A DNA stretch of 64,000 nt from Membranipora membranacea (taxonomy: Eukaryota > Bryozoa > Gymnolaemata > Cheilostomatida > Membraniporidae): assembly GCA_914767715.1 (NCBI GenBank), contig OU612068.1:3036001-3100000 (forward strand), given 5' to 3'. The notes under the pieces are model-generated. The model worked only from the letters and a program-made list of their open reading frames with translations. It searched no databases and was not told the origin of the DNA. Every line of letters starts with the position of its first letter. Within the stretch, counting starts at the first letter, position 1. Made by a program: the position numbers and the translations under genes. Shown here piece after piece: positions 34,241 through 47,083 of the stretch.

Positions 34241-37200
34241 TCACATCGGGCTTCTTTGCTTATATGCTCTCTTACCGCGTACTCTCTTTCCCTTGTTGAA
34301 CACTGCGTAGGGTAGAAGTGAAGGCCGAGTGTGAACGCCGAGACCTCCAGGAGTGTAAGCTCTCAGTGTGGCTGTGACACCTCTAGGACCAGCCACTGAG
34401 ACCCAACCTGAACAAATAGATAAATAAAACAAATCAGCAACATAGCACATCACTGTGACTCAAAACAGCTCGAATCGATTACAGGACATCTTATTATTTA
34501 TTTGATTTCTTTTGCAGAACAAAAAAGGTACACATTTAAATTTAAAACAAACGGATAGAGAGAGACAGGTAACTCGGTGAATGACCCTCAGTAGCATTGC
34601 CTTTTTGCAGACCATCAAACCCACATATTATTTGTGTAACAAACAACCGCAGTGGAGTGGTTAGTCTATCAGGAGGAGGATGGTGGAGAAGGAGAAGCAG
34701 TGATCACCACTAACTGCTGGTACAGGCACACCAGGCATGTGGTTATAATTGAAACATCTGAGATGAAAGTTAAAATCAGGGCTGGTTAATCATTCGATTG
34801 AAAACAGGGACATCTAATGGTATATGAAGAGAGAAACTGATAGTGAACGAGAGTTAGACGTGGCAGATGTTAGACGCATCTGAACCCTTTGATGATAAAT
34901 CCGTTCCTAACCTGAATTACGCTGGAGTTGGTTGGAGTTTTGCCAGTTGTTTGGCTCAGTGATATCGATGTATAATTGGACATGACAGTTTCTTTTTTAT
35001 TTGAGCAAAGTCACTGAGTATGGTGACCCCAAGTGTCGTGAAAACTAAGGATAGGAGCTAGTGACCTAGTGAATTAGCAATTTCACCACATTTATTGTAG
35101 GTCTTTTATGGGGAAAAAATTTCTATCACCAATAAGATCAGGGCGTTTGGACGCCCATGTCAAATTCCAATACAGTTACACAACAAGTTTATTTGGAATT
35201 TATTATTGGAAAAATGGACAGACAACTCAAACAAAATTTGACAATTTGCCATGATAGGGTTCAAAAGTTCCCCTACAATAAAGGCAGACATACTGAATAC
35301 AATAACTTTAAAGGGATTACTAACCGATGGAGGAGAGCTGAATATCAGTTATACTTTTGTTGTAAGAGACACATTCTATGTCTACAGTGTGGCCGATCAG
35401 CTCAGGTATGGTACTTTGGTCACCATGTGCTGAGGGTATCTACAGAGAAATCAAACTTTAAATTAAAATAAGTTGGTTCCACACTTATACATAGGAACAT
35501 AGGCATATTTATTCATAGATAAAAAGATGATGCTTGAAACACTGACGGGTTCTGGATAACGCGGAAAGGCGGAAAATCAGTTTCATCGCGGAAAAGCGTT
35601 TTCCGCGTTTTCGAAAATGCGGAAAATCTTTTTCACCTTGAATTTGATGATGATGCTAAAAAAAACTACTAGAAAGACATTGAGACATCACCACTGTATC
35701 ATATGTGTGTTTTTGGTAAAAATCAATTGAAAAAAATATTTTCTTTGGAAAATGCGGAAAATATTTTTTCCCTCAAAAATTGATCTTAATGCATAGAAAA
35801 TGAACTGTAACCCATTAAGATATCATCCCCATCTTTTAACGGCCTGAATTTCAGGTTTTTTCATTTTTGGAAAATGCGGAAAATTGTTTTCGGCATTTTC
35901 GAAAACGCGGAAAACGATTTTCCGCGTTTTCCAAAAATGAAAAAACCTGAAATACGGAAATGGAAATGGAAAAAAGAATCCACAAAGAAATATATTCCAG
36001 TTGAGTGTAGAAAGGATAAACTAAGCCATTGACCAGGAATCATGTTGTAACATTTTAGGGGTCTGCGCTTGGATGGTTTTGTATTATCAGAAGCAAGGAT
36101 ATATGCTGAAAATGTTTAACTGACAGGCAATCGAACAAAGGCAACAGCTGGAAATAAAATATACCATAACTCTTCCTTGTCAGTCAGCAGAGCAGGGGTT
36201 GGAGGTGGGGGGAGGGCGTGAGGGGTGTGAAATGTTTTACTCATCTAAATTTACAGAAATAATAAAACTGATGTCATTATCAGCAGTGAGATCAAGTAAG
36301 TACCGCGATCTCAGTGACTTACCCCCAGCTTGTTCTGCTCGAGCATCTGTTGGTAGAACTGATCTGACTGCTCTGTGTACAAGCAGTTTATTGGCAATCC
36401 GCCAGCTGCCACCACCGTCAGCAGAATAGCCTCATCGCTACCATTACTAAGCTAAAATCAATAATGTAATGAAACAGATTTAAAGTTTTCCTCTCTCAAG
36501 TTCGCATATGGTCAAGGATGGGTATTGTGATGCACGTTGCAGGTGGAGCTGATCAAAATCAGTCATTTTATACAGTAAGAAATGTGCCACCTCTGCTGCT
36601 TAATACCCTCACTAATCCTGAGCTGGTGAGAACCACCCACTGGGGTGAGAGGACTACCGCCTGGAGAGCGGACCACCACCTAAGACCAAAATAACTTCAA
36701 GCTGCAGCACAAGTACCTGGTCATGCAGACCGACATCCCTGAGGTGTTCGTTATATATTCCACACACAGGATGACACAGTCTATTGAGGAATGGACAATC
36801 ACTTATGAAATTGTCCTGACCACAAATGTTGTAAATTTTTATATAAATAAAAGTCAGTTGCCGCATGTAACATTCTGTCAAAAATTATTCCTTAACGCAG
36901 TGGACTCCAGCAATTTGAGAGCTGCTACTGACATCTAAAATGGCTTTGAGCTTACCTTTAAACAATCCACTCTGCCTATACCTCCAATGTACAAACTCAT
37001 GCCTGGCCTGACATGAAAAGTTCTGGGTAAAGCCATCTTCTTCATCAACAATCTCCGTAAGTCTGTCATACTCATGTGATTTATCAACTGAAAATCAGAA
37101 GCACACCAATGGATTGCACAATCTATGGTTTTATTTTCTGCACAGGAAAAGAGCAGGAAACTCCTGCATTGATTGCATATTGCTCTGCATATTATTGTGC

Positions 37201-40200
37201 TCGGTTCATGTCAGGAATGAGTTTTCCTTCAAAATGGCTGATTGAGAGGCAGAATTGCAGTTGCGGTTGACTGTCATCTTAACTGGATTTTAAACTCACA
37301 TTAAGGAGTAGTGCAGAAGAGGAAGGTCAACTTTTAAATGTGTGAATATCCGAATCATCAGACGTCATCCAATCATGCTGACGCTGTTTAGAATAATTAT
37401 CTATAAAATTGGCTATGTTTACCACATTGGATGCCTCGGAAGCTGCCTCTAAATCATACTGAATTTCATGTTATTTGCCGCAAGTACATGAGCCACCATG
37501 TCATTGTTGGGTGGAAAACTCCCAGTTATGTTAGTTTACCGGAAACATTCTATAATGTAATCTGGCTTGATGAGTTTGTCACAACACACTTCAGATAATA
37601 TCATATTATAGGCAAGTTCCACAGCTGGATTTTTCCGCACTCATCTGCATTAGGACAAACTATTAGCGAGTGATCTTATCAGGGATTGCAATAATAGCAA
37701 AATTTATTATCATTCTCCGCTTACAACTTCTGAGCCTTTAAAGGTGGTGATTGCAGTCAATTATGTAAATTACAATCGGAAACATGACTAAAGTCATGTC
37801 TGATGATTCTGATATTTACAGATCGAGTAATATACTTTCATAATCTAGAGATTAATCGCTGACCTCGGAGGGGGATAACTTACCTGCTGTTTGTTGACCA
37901 GACCTGGTGTATCATGTAACCATCTCGATTCAGCAAATTCTTCGTAATCAAAAGTTGAAACTGGCTTTTTCTAGAGAAGAATATCAAGGTTCTCTATTTT
38001 GATTGATTTGTGAAGTATAAAGTATTTATCATTGCGTTATGTGCGGCAGTGTAGTTCAACAGCAACAATCCAAAACTTAAAGCGTTGGTAGATAATGAGC
38101 ACAAATCTCTACGTCCAATACGACCCTTCATGTCATTCAGGAATTTTTTTAAAGTTAAGGGTGATATATAAGACTTTGAAATGATTACAAAAATGTACGG
38201 TCTATCACTGAACTATCAAAGTTATACATGAGAAGACAAATCACACATACCTCCGTACTGATTACACATTCACTAAAACATCACAATCGCCTCACTGTAT
38301 GTAATATTCACACATGAGAATTAATACACAATATTACTCACGAGTGATGACCTATTCTCCCATAGTTCATCCCCCTCTTCACTATTCAGATCATAAGTGG
38401 ACTTGAGCTCATATTGATCTTCTCCCTTCAGCTTCATATTACTGATCTGGTGAGACTTGTCATCCGGTGGTTCAGTAACGTCAACCAAACCTGATTATAA
38501 GACAGTCACAGACAAGTTATAATCGAACAGAAAGTCTGATTTACAAAGCTGACGGTAAGCATCCATTAACAAATATCTCCATGAGATAAGAAGATCAATT
38601 TGTATTAATATCTGTTTAGTGACAAGAATGAAGGAATTATCTGCTATTTTTGAAGGGGTTTTGTTCTGTCAATTAAAACTGTCTACAATTTCCGCTCATT
38701 GCTTCTTGCATAATTGAAATAAACTTTTATGAAGTTTCAATCCGAATGCTTGATGTACCTATATAACTCCTGTGTGAATGAAGGCCAAAGAGCACGGGGA
38801 CCTGAGCCTGATCAAAAGGTAGCGAGGATTTGGCTAGAAAAGCCTGTTCGTTCTTACAGGCAGACCCTCCCCCATGTGTAGCGCACTTTGCGCGTAATCA
38901 CACATTCTGTTGCGGCCACCCATCCGTGTAGAAAGAAGCCGCTGGAGCCTGTCTGTAGTTATTACCTTTCAATGTAGTGCTGGCTATACTCCTGGTCTTA
39001 GTAGTATTTGAATAGCCTTCGGTTTCCTGTAGTTCTCTGAGTCTTTGGGCTCTCATGGCTAACATATATCGAGATGGTCTATTCACAGGGAACTTTAGTA
39101 GGTTCAGCGTGGTTCCTGCACGCAGAAAACACCGCATAGACAATTTTAATGAGTTGAATTGACATAGACTAAATAGGCCTAAACATAGGCGGTAAGTAGC
39201 CACCATTGTCTCCTCGAAAAATAAAGTTTGTGTCTGGTCCAATCTGCAATAATCAACTGCAATGACCATTTGATGGATATGTACATTCACGATCAGTGGC
39301 TAAGCAATGTAGCATACTCAACTAATTATCATCGATCTTTCCATCAAGGAGATAGAAGAACTCTAACTCCCTGTTTCAATACTAGTCATAGTAAATACGA
39401 AAGAGGACAATTCCGAATCCCCTTAACTGCACATTCTCTCTCCTCCTTAGGACAGACATCCCAGAATTCCTCTCAAAAATTAACCAGTCAAAGTGCTGAT
39501 TTCTCCTAAAGCCTACCTGGCCATATGGAAGTGGTGGCTCTGGAGATCTTATTCCTTGCTCCCACTTGACACAAATCAGACATGAGCAGAGAGTTGAACA
39601 CAGAACTCTTCCCAGAGTTGGTACAACCGACCAAGTGGAACCCAACATGTCTCCTACAAAAGATGGTTAAGTATAGATTTAGAAAAAGATTATGATAAAG
39701 ATTAAAACCAGGGTTTGGAGTAAACCAGGGTTTGGAGTAACCAATCAATTCCGAATTTGAAAGGATAAGACTGAGAGAAGAGTGAACAGATTCAGGTCGA
39801 TTCTTTTTCTTTTGAATTTACTCTTCCAGACAGGAAGGTATAACCTGTGATTGTGTTCGGCGGAGAAATAATGATGATAGAGGCTTATTATCACTGTTTG
39901 ACTTACTGTGATGTCTGTTTAAGCAGTTTATTGACCAGCTGTTCTATACCATATCCTGTCAGTGCACTAGCTAACACCACACCCTTCACTCTACTACCAT
40001 ACAGCTATAAAAGACAATAATTTCAAGTAAATAGAAAACGAAAAATTACACCGATAAAAAAAAGAAATTATGAAACTGACACCAATAACGTTAGTCCAAA
40101 CTTGGACATATCCTTTGGTCTTTGGATAAGATCACAGGCTACGACCCTGACATGACAGTGACTAAAATATGTAACTTCTCTAAGAACCCAAACAGTGAGT

Positions 40201-42174
40201 GTAACCATCCCACCCTCCCTGGTGTAACAGGCTCATTAGGAAATTGATACTGTTGTTGTGAATTGGAGAATATCTTATCCCCTGCCATTTATAGCACACT
40301 ATACGAGATATAACCTACCTCATGAGCATAATCCTCCACAAGTGTCTGTATGTGTTTCAGATAGCCAGGACTGTCCTTGGGAATCAGATCTACTTTATTC
40401 GCCACCACATAAACTGGATGGAAATTACCCATAATATCTAGTAAATCTGAGATAAAACTATTCTGATAGTCTGTCACATCGACGACATGTATAATAGCAG
40501 TCTTCTCATATTTCACGCTGGATAGTATTTTTCTGTACTCCTCTGCGCTGATCTACACATATAGAGTAGGTGAGAGTGAGACTGAGTTTACAAGCATGTT
40601 CAAAAAATAACGATTTGTAACCCATATTTATCATCATGGAAGCTGAGCTACCAATGATTGTCTTTCAAGATAATCCAATGGATGTAAAACAAACACGCAC
40701 AAACAGTTCCTGTGGGTTCAGGACACAATGGTTAAAATATCCTTTTGGAACACTTCACCTTAACACTATAAGAACATCATACAGATAATATACATACTTT
40801 GGAATCGAGAAGTAATCCATGGTACTCCAATCCTTTACAGCGAAGACACTTACAGTTCTGCATCTCAATATCTGACATGGCCTAAAAATGAGATTAAACA
40901 ATACAATAAAACAATTAAAATTTGAGAATAGCATATGATTTAAAGTTAGCGCTCATCATCATTTTCATGGGTATTGTAATATCATTATGCATTAGAGCTC
41001 TAACACACCATCACATCATCTCTGTTATTTCAAGACCCTTACCTGAAACCTAGAGCTAGATATAAATCCAGGTTGGTTTGGAGCGCAGCAGTGAATGGGA
41101 GCTCCACAACCTACACAAGGATGTTTACTTGGAGGACAACTTGCATCAACTGAGTTGACCCAGGATAGGTATCTCTTCGGAAGCACTTCACCAAACTGAT
41201 TTTGCATTTCCTCATCATTTATATCTAGCTGCTCTAAAAGTTTGGAGCAGAGTATAATACATCAAATATTCTGTGCATATGAAGGAATACTGCATAGACT
41301 TCATGCAATTCCTTATCCCGAAATGGTAAATGTTTGACTTGCCTACGCTCTATTGAATATTTACATAGTAAAACAGGTATGGAAAATTAAATATCTGCGG
41401 ACACACACAGAAACCATTCATTAGTGCGATACAATTTGCCTTGATTTGGGGTCGTTTCTCTTCAACTACTATATAATAAAGCAAAATACAATGAGAATTT
41501 CAATTTTAAACTGGTAGGAAAGATAATAGAAAAATTAACGGAGCATGATAATGAACATCTTAATATGGCCACAAAATTGTGCACATAGTTCTGCTACCTT
41601 ATTTATAGGGCAAAAAGGCAAACCATTTTTTTTTACCTTTTTGCTCAGCAATCCTAATGTTGATATCGCTGATAAGTTTGTCAAGTGAGGCCAACTTTTC
41701 GTCTAGTTCTTTGATATCAGTGGATGACACTCCGGATGGCTTCAGAACACTTGAGAATTTCGGTGTCGGAGCTTGAGTTTTGTGTTTCACCCTTGTAGGC
41801 CGTTCATAACGTCTCTTGTTTAGGTCATAATATGAACTGCTAGAAGAGCACAACCTAGCATTGTTGAGTCGTATCCCCTGCAACATGTTACAGTAGGAAT
41901 TGATTGACGATTTGGGAAATTTAGATTTATGATCAACATTATTGAGTGCGCTGAAAGTTACATCCTCTTTACATTAATGGGGTATCACATGTATAAACTG
42001 GCTTGAGTTTACCTACAACAATGGCATGAAACAACTTCTGAGAGGTAACGCAATTCAAGACAGCCGTTATCTTCAAATGCACAACCGGGAGGTTTACTGA
42101 GACATAATACTCACCTGAAGTAATTTAGTCAGAGCGGAATGATGACCGAGGCCGAGTGAAGTTAATGTGCTCAT
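34241..42174 (-). CDS. NOA1: NOA1, mitochondrial circularly permuted GTPase
   Basis: Fourteen exons on the minus strand join in phase to 657 residues: 42174-42115, 41877-41637, 41233-41043, 40881-40798, 40552-40319, 40004-39907, 39653-39517, 39115-38966, 38490-38342, 37970-37884, 37087-36956, 36451-36323, 35439-35325, 34407-34241. The N-terminus is basic, Ser/Thr-rich and non-acidic, as expected for a mitochondrial targeting peptide. A cysteine cluster (CVGCGAPIHCC, and later CKCLRCKG) forms the zinc-binding region of YqeH/NOA1 proteins. GTPase motifs appear in permuted order: NKVDL (G4), SALTGYG (G5), GCTNSGKSS (G1 P-loop), then ATTSIWPGTT (G2) and HDTPG (G3). The C-terminal part ends in LRAYTPGG and a basic tail. 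The family acts in mitoribosome assembly in the matrix. Length is close to the human protein (about 700). Exon 13 is short but its phase is required to join exons 12 and 14. Confidence 0.92.
35545..35965. repeat. GCGGAAAA-rich hairpin repeat in NOA1 intron 12
   Basis: The motif GCGGAAAA or its complement recurs many times. 35848-35953 is an almost perfect long inverted repeat (outer arms ATTTCAGGTTTTTTCATTTT and complement, inner GGAAAATGCGGAAAA/TTTTCCGCGTTTTCC) with a smaller palindrome in its centre. No coding potential. It is likely a foldback or MITE remnant, though target duplications were not identified. Confidence 0.7.
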
Positions 42175-42826
42175 TATGGGTAATAGAATGGTTAGTGTCT
42201 TCTTCAGCTGTGTACCTTGTTCAATGATCTAGCAGATATCTAAAATAATATTTTATAAAAGGCTCATAAGACGTGTTGTGAGGGAGTCTGGGGGCGTGGT
42301 AAAACAGTGTTGAGACGCAGCAAGAGGCTTATCATTATGATGAGCTTGCCTGGGCAGTGACCCACCACACCCAGACAGTAGCTTGCCCAGGCAATTTATA
42401 CTGCTTATGTAAGGGTGCACTGTCCTTACAAGTTGTGGTGGGTATTTGTGATAACTTAGAAGTACTGCGCTACATTGTTGCAACTTATTAACTAGTTTAT
42501 TAGATAGTAAAACTTCTTATATATATGAGACATAAAATATCTAAACCAATAGTAATACAGCAGTTCATATGATGGTAACAAAAGGTAGTCAGGATACAGC
42601 GAGCAAATGAATATTCAATCAATTGATTTCGATGACAGCACAATCAGTCATGAATCTTGTCATCCTTACACCTCCCTCTCAGGCGAAGCCGATAGAGTTT
42701 GTTGTAACTTGTGGTAATGTTAGCTTCTGGAATTGTTGATGTGTTGGTAGTCGATGATGTAATTGATGAATATCTATTGTGGTCTGGTAAGGGGGGGGGG
42801 AGGTTTGATTCTTGCAGGGTTATCTC
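42175..42826. other. Upstream of NOA1; repeat-like, no gene recognised
   Basis: It presumably contains the NOA1 promoter next to 42174. The remainder includes a polypurine/poly-G run (about 42788-42803) immediately before the LTR-like repeat, which could be a polypurine tract of an LTR element. Confidence 0.4.
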
Positions 42827-43145
42827 TCGGAAAAACCTGACTCATTCCGGGATGCCATCGGCTTAGCCGGGAAAACCCATGACTGGTGGTATTCCACTAC
42901 ATATATCGAGCATACATACAGATGGTCAACTGGCCATTACAACTAACTAGCTCACTTATCTGACCTAACAAGGTTACACACTTATCACACACCATTGGTA
43001 TCCAATCCATTCCATTCATACTCTCACCTGGACATACTCGACATCTATCTCTCTGGTAATTATTATTTACATCTAAACCTTCTTGCATACTGATATAAAT
43101 CTTAGCTGGGCTAAGTTGAACCACCTTGCGATTGCTTTCAACCAC
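42827..43145 (+). repeat. LTR-like direct repeat, left copy
   Basis: 42827-43093 is repeated at about 44600-45105 (shared CATCGGCTTAGCCGGGAAAA, CAACTGGCCATTACAACTAA and CATCTATCTCTCTGGTAATT). Just after the left copy, TTTGGCGTCCTCGGGTGGGC (43153-43172) resembles a tRNA primer-binding site of Gypsy-type LTR elements. The exact LTR ends were not resolved. Confidence 0.55.
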
Positions 43146-43237
43146 GTATCACAGTTTGGCGTCCTCGGGTGGGCTAAAAAAAATATTTCGATTTACAGCC
43201 GCCAGTATACTCAGTTACAATCTTAAATGAAGCTAAA

Positions 43238-43981
43238 ATGGATTTACCCTACAAGGAACATTATCCAGGTGAAACTTTCAGCAAACTTATGGATAACCTC
43301 TTCACTGGGCAGAGGCAGCTGCTACCTGCTAAGGCAGATATCAAGATTGGACTTGGTAGAGCACTTAGGTTCTGCGAAAAGCACCAATTGAGGGCATATC
43401 ATGCTGAGTTATCCATTATGTCAAGGATTTTTGGTGAGTACGAGTGCAATACCCTCACTTTACAGAAAGCTATGAACATGTATGACAATGACCATCAGCT
43501 TGGACTGCATTTCTATGCTCAGAGTGAAGCTCACGTACGAGGTTGTAAATTTTATCTTCAACGCTTTGAAGATAGATTCTCCTTTTCGTTTGTACCAGTC
43601 AGTTCTCATACTCCATTGCCGGTTATGGTTCATTCTGTCGTTGAGATATGTCAAACTGTATCAGTAAACCCTGTCCATATCTGTACGTCAAGTCAAGACA
43701 CTGTTCACTTTGAAACTGTTGAGAAATCCGAGACCTTTGCTAAGGTTATTGAATCTGAAACACTGTTCGTTGCTACGAGACCTGTTGCTACCTGTGCTAC
43801 TGCCGTGGCTATGTCTGTCATTGCTATGACACCTGTGTTGACAACTGCTGTTGAACAAACTTTAACTTTACACCCAGATATGTTTTGTTCTGCTGATACA
43901 AATCATTATGTGACTGCTGCCAATCTGACACCAATGTTGAATGTGAACCATGCTGCGGCATACACAATAAACTGTTCGTAA
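43238..43981 (+). CDS. Orphan 247-residue ORF inside an LTR-like pair
   Basis: A single uninterrupted frame of 247 residues lies 66 bp after the possible primer-binding site. The first ~125 residues look like a folded, helical domain (for example CEKHQLRAYHAELSIMSRIF); the rest is rich in Val, Thr and Ala with scattered cysteines. No zinc knuckle, protease or polymerase motif is present. Its position between direct repeats suggests the internal ORF of a non-autonomous LTR element, possibly a reduced gag-like protein, but I do not recognise it. Confidence 0.4.
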   Translation: MDLPYKEHYPGETFSKLMDNLFTGQRQLLPAKADIKIGLGRALRFCEKHQLRAYHAELSIMSRIFGEYECNTLTLQKAMNMYDNDHQLGLHFYAQSEAHVRGCKFYLQRFEDRFSFSFVPVSSHTPLPVMVHSVVEICQTVSVNPVHICTSSQDTVHFETVEKSETFAKVIESETLFVATRPVATCATAVAMSVIAMTPVLTTAVEQTLTLHPDMFCSADTNHYVTAANLTPMLNVNHAAAYTINCS

Positions 43982-44599
43982 ACTATTGACATCCGACTAT
44001 GTGGTACCACTATCGCCTCGTGTGCTGTGTTGTATCCCTGGACATGTAACCAGCCACTACTAATGTTGCGTAACTTACATAACATACATTGTTTCACACA
44101 CATTCTCTGCAAACACTATTGTTCATACCTGCCCTGGCACTACAAGTGGTTATGGTTCTACTCAGATCTTTCATCAAAACCATTAAAATCTTCTCATACA
44201 ACAGTTGAAGGTGGTGGCTATTCTATGTTAGGATGCTAGGCAGCATATTACACTGGGCAGAGACATAGCCTCCTAAGATCGATACAATATCAGACTTGGA
44301 ACTCTTTAACACTGGGCTTTAACATAAAAATTGAAGTTTAAAACCTTCTAATTTTTATGTTGAGGCAACTGAGATACTTTTACACACAACCTGTAGTAAT
44401 TAAAATGTAATTACTCCCAACCAACGCTTCCTACATTGATAATGACTGGGTCATTATCACAATTGCAGAATGTTGTTATTAACTTTATTTACTCTATCTG
44501 TATTTATCTCCTCTAGCCAGAAAAATAGCACACAATTTAAGTTAAAACTTTGAAAACATTGGCATTTATCTGGGAACTGGCGCGTTCTGGGCTGTCGCT

Positions 44600-45105
44600 G
44601 ACACATAGTCGGAAAACCCTGACTGGCTTTCTGGGCTGCCATCGGCTTAGCCGGGAAAACCCATGACTGATGGTATTCCACTACATATATCGAGAATACA
44701 TACAGATGGTCAACTGGCCATTACAACTAACTAGCTCACTTATCTGGCCTAACAAGGTTACACACTTATCACAACAAACCATTGGTATCCAATCCATTCC
44801 ATTCATACTCTCACCTGGACATACTGACACTGACTTACTTACTTACTTCCCAATTGATCCTATTCGCCGGAATAGCTGGCATAAAGGATATAATAATCAG
44901 TCTATTAGTGCGTAATCAGGGTTTTGGAGTTTCTGTGGGCGCTGCTCGGTAGTGTGACCCGCGAAAAAGAGAGTTAACATTTAGAAAATAAAAAACAAAA
45001 AGTGCAGCGTCATAGGCTGTCAAAAAGAGTGACATCTGACAGACACACTCGACATCTATCTCTCTGGTAATTATTATTTACATCTAAACCTTCTTGCATA
45101 CTGAT
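44600..45105 (+). repeat. LTR-like direct repeat, right copy, with a 0.2-kb insertion
   Basis: Matches the left copy from about 44600 to 44826 and again from 45041 to 45105. The intervening 44827-45040 is absent from the left copy; it starts with an (ACTT)n tract and is flanked by short TGACAC/GACAC similarities, so it is probably a later SINE-like insertion on the minus strand. Confidence 0.6.
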
Positions 45106-45833
45106 CATCAATCAATCATTAAATCCATGACAAAAAAAGAAGGGAAATTCACAGCAGTGAGTGGCAGCAATGAACTGGTGGCAGGGATAGATAATATCTC
45201 AAGGTCCGTATCTTAACAAATCTCGACTCAGATCATCCAAACAACAGTCTCTCATTTCAGCTGCATATGCCACCAGGCAGCTGTTAGAACAATGTGTTAG
45301 AGAACTATCTTACGAGTCACTCCTTTGGCACTTGTTGGAAGAACACAACAAAACATGTGACTTTTTTTCAAAATACAAACATGCCCTTAAACCCGCCATA
45401 TGCGTCAGACAAATTCAACCAATGAGAAAGCAAAATAGTAGCAGATACAATATATTCTTTTCACTTATTTATCTGTCATTTCCGGCAAACTTGAACTGTA
45501 AAATTTGTTTTCCAGATCCAGAATATTGTGCACCCCAATATATGACCCTGTACTGTAGATTAAGGAAACAAATTGAACAGTTACTTCTCATAAATATTCT
45601 CACTTGTTATCAGGAATAACACCTAAGGCTTCAGGCTAATACATAAGAAGGTGAGTAGGCCTACTCTACTGTTAGTGTTACAATTGATATATATATTCAT
45701 TTCAATTTATTAATTATTAGCCTTTAGGGGTTGTTAGGCCTGGCCCTATTTATTATTATATATTAATTTTATCAAGGAGTAACTCCTTGATTTTATCATT
45801 CAACAACTTACAATGCTTCCTTATTATCATATA
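45106..45833. other. No gene recognised
   Basis: AT-rich, with a moderately long open frame at 45332-45619 lacking any recognisable domain. Probably transposon-derived, but unsupported. Confidence 0.35.
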
Positions 45834-46819
45834 GGGGAAGGCGGGATACGTTGAGCCAGTTTTTACATATTTGATTGTAACATGCAGTTGAATTGTGCAA
45901 GATTAACAAAAATTGGCACTGAAATTGGTCTTCATGTCTTCCATCAACATGAGTGAGGTCAGAGAGCTATTGCAGCAAGAAAAGGAAAAATTGCTGTTTA
46001 AAAAAAATCTGGAAGCGGCTCAACGTGCCCCAAGCACGGGGCACGTTGAGACGCGTCCACATTTTGTATGGGGCACGTTGAGCCACTCTGTTATGGTCAT
46101 CTCTTTGCTGGTCATGACTTTTTAATTCATTACAATCATAAGAAATAAAGAAAAACAACCTAATTCATTGCAACAGCGCATTTTTTCACTCAATTGAACT
46201 ATAAAATATAATTTGCAACACAAAATAAACCTCTGAAATATTTGCGGTAGAAGAAAACTTGCACATGGCAAAATTGATGATACGTGAATGGAAAAGTGAA
46301 CTCAGAGTAATTGCTTATTACATAAAAGAAACATCAATTCCAATGTTTTTGTTTTCGGTACATATTACCACATATACACTTTCATCATATAACATTCATA
46401 TACTACAGGGCATGGCTCACCGTGCCCCAACGTGCATGGCCCTACGTGCCCCAACAGCCTGTTTTCACGTTCAACTCGAGTTAAACAAAATCTCTCCATC
46501 AGAGATAAGTTTAGATTAGGTGAAATTGAGACTAAATATTATGTTATCACATAGTAAAAGTTGCAACTTCTCAGTCACGCCTTGTTGGGAATAGATGACA
46601 TTTCCGTTGATTAGCGCAGTATTTACTTTTTATGCTTAAAACAATGAAAAACTAAATAATTATCTTCCCTTAGTAGCTATTGTTATTTTTATCTGCTCAA
46701 AAAGGGTGCCCGTGGTCAGATGACCTCTGATGGACGGGAAAACTCAAAACATTAAATGGTATTCGAAAAAAGTGGGGTGGATCAACGTGCCCCATGGCTC
46801 AACGTGCCCCGCCTTCCCC
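45834..46819. mobile_element. Inverted-repeat element with GGGGCACGTTGAG motifs, TA target
   Basis: The ends read GGGGAAGGCGGG...GTTGAGCCA and its complement, flanked by TA on both sides (45832-45833, 46820-46821). The 12-bp core CACGTTGAGCCA/TGGCTCAACGTG recurs inside: a near-perfect palindrome at 46019-46050, a single copy at 46070-46083 and diverged copies around 46425-46455. Length is 986 bp with no transposase-like frame, so it is a non-autonomous DNA transposon. The TA duplication is too short to assign a superfamily securely. Confidence 0.7.
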
Positions 46820-46921
46820 TACCTATATAGTCAAAGGGCAGAATCTACACCACATACAGTACTCTGGTTATTATAAAATCTAGCTGTCCTAGCTGTCCTC
46901 TTAGGCATGCATGCAATACAG

Positions 46922-46952
46922 ATAGATGGCTCTCTCTCTCATCTCTCTCTGT
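46922..46952. repeat. CT microsatellite
   Basis: Interrupted (CT)n tract. Confidence 0.85.
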
Positions 46953-47083
46953 GAAATGAGTGACATAACAACAATACATACCGAGTTCTGAAAGTGCTGG
47001 TACTTACTTGGTACTTGCCGACGTGATCACCGCTTCATAGGGCTGAATACTCTAGTAATGTGGCACTCCGTTGGTCCGTATTT

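Noticed and set aside
35251-35433. Plus-strand open frame with protein-like composition (…NISYTFVVRDTFYVYS…)
   Set aside because: It is antisense to NOA1 exon 13 (35439-35325). The minus-strand exon has correct splice sites and the exact phase (115 nt, 3n+1) needed between exons 12 and 14, so the plus frame is a shadow.
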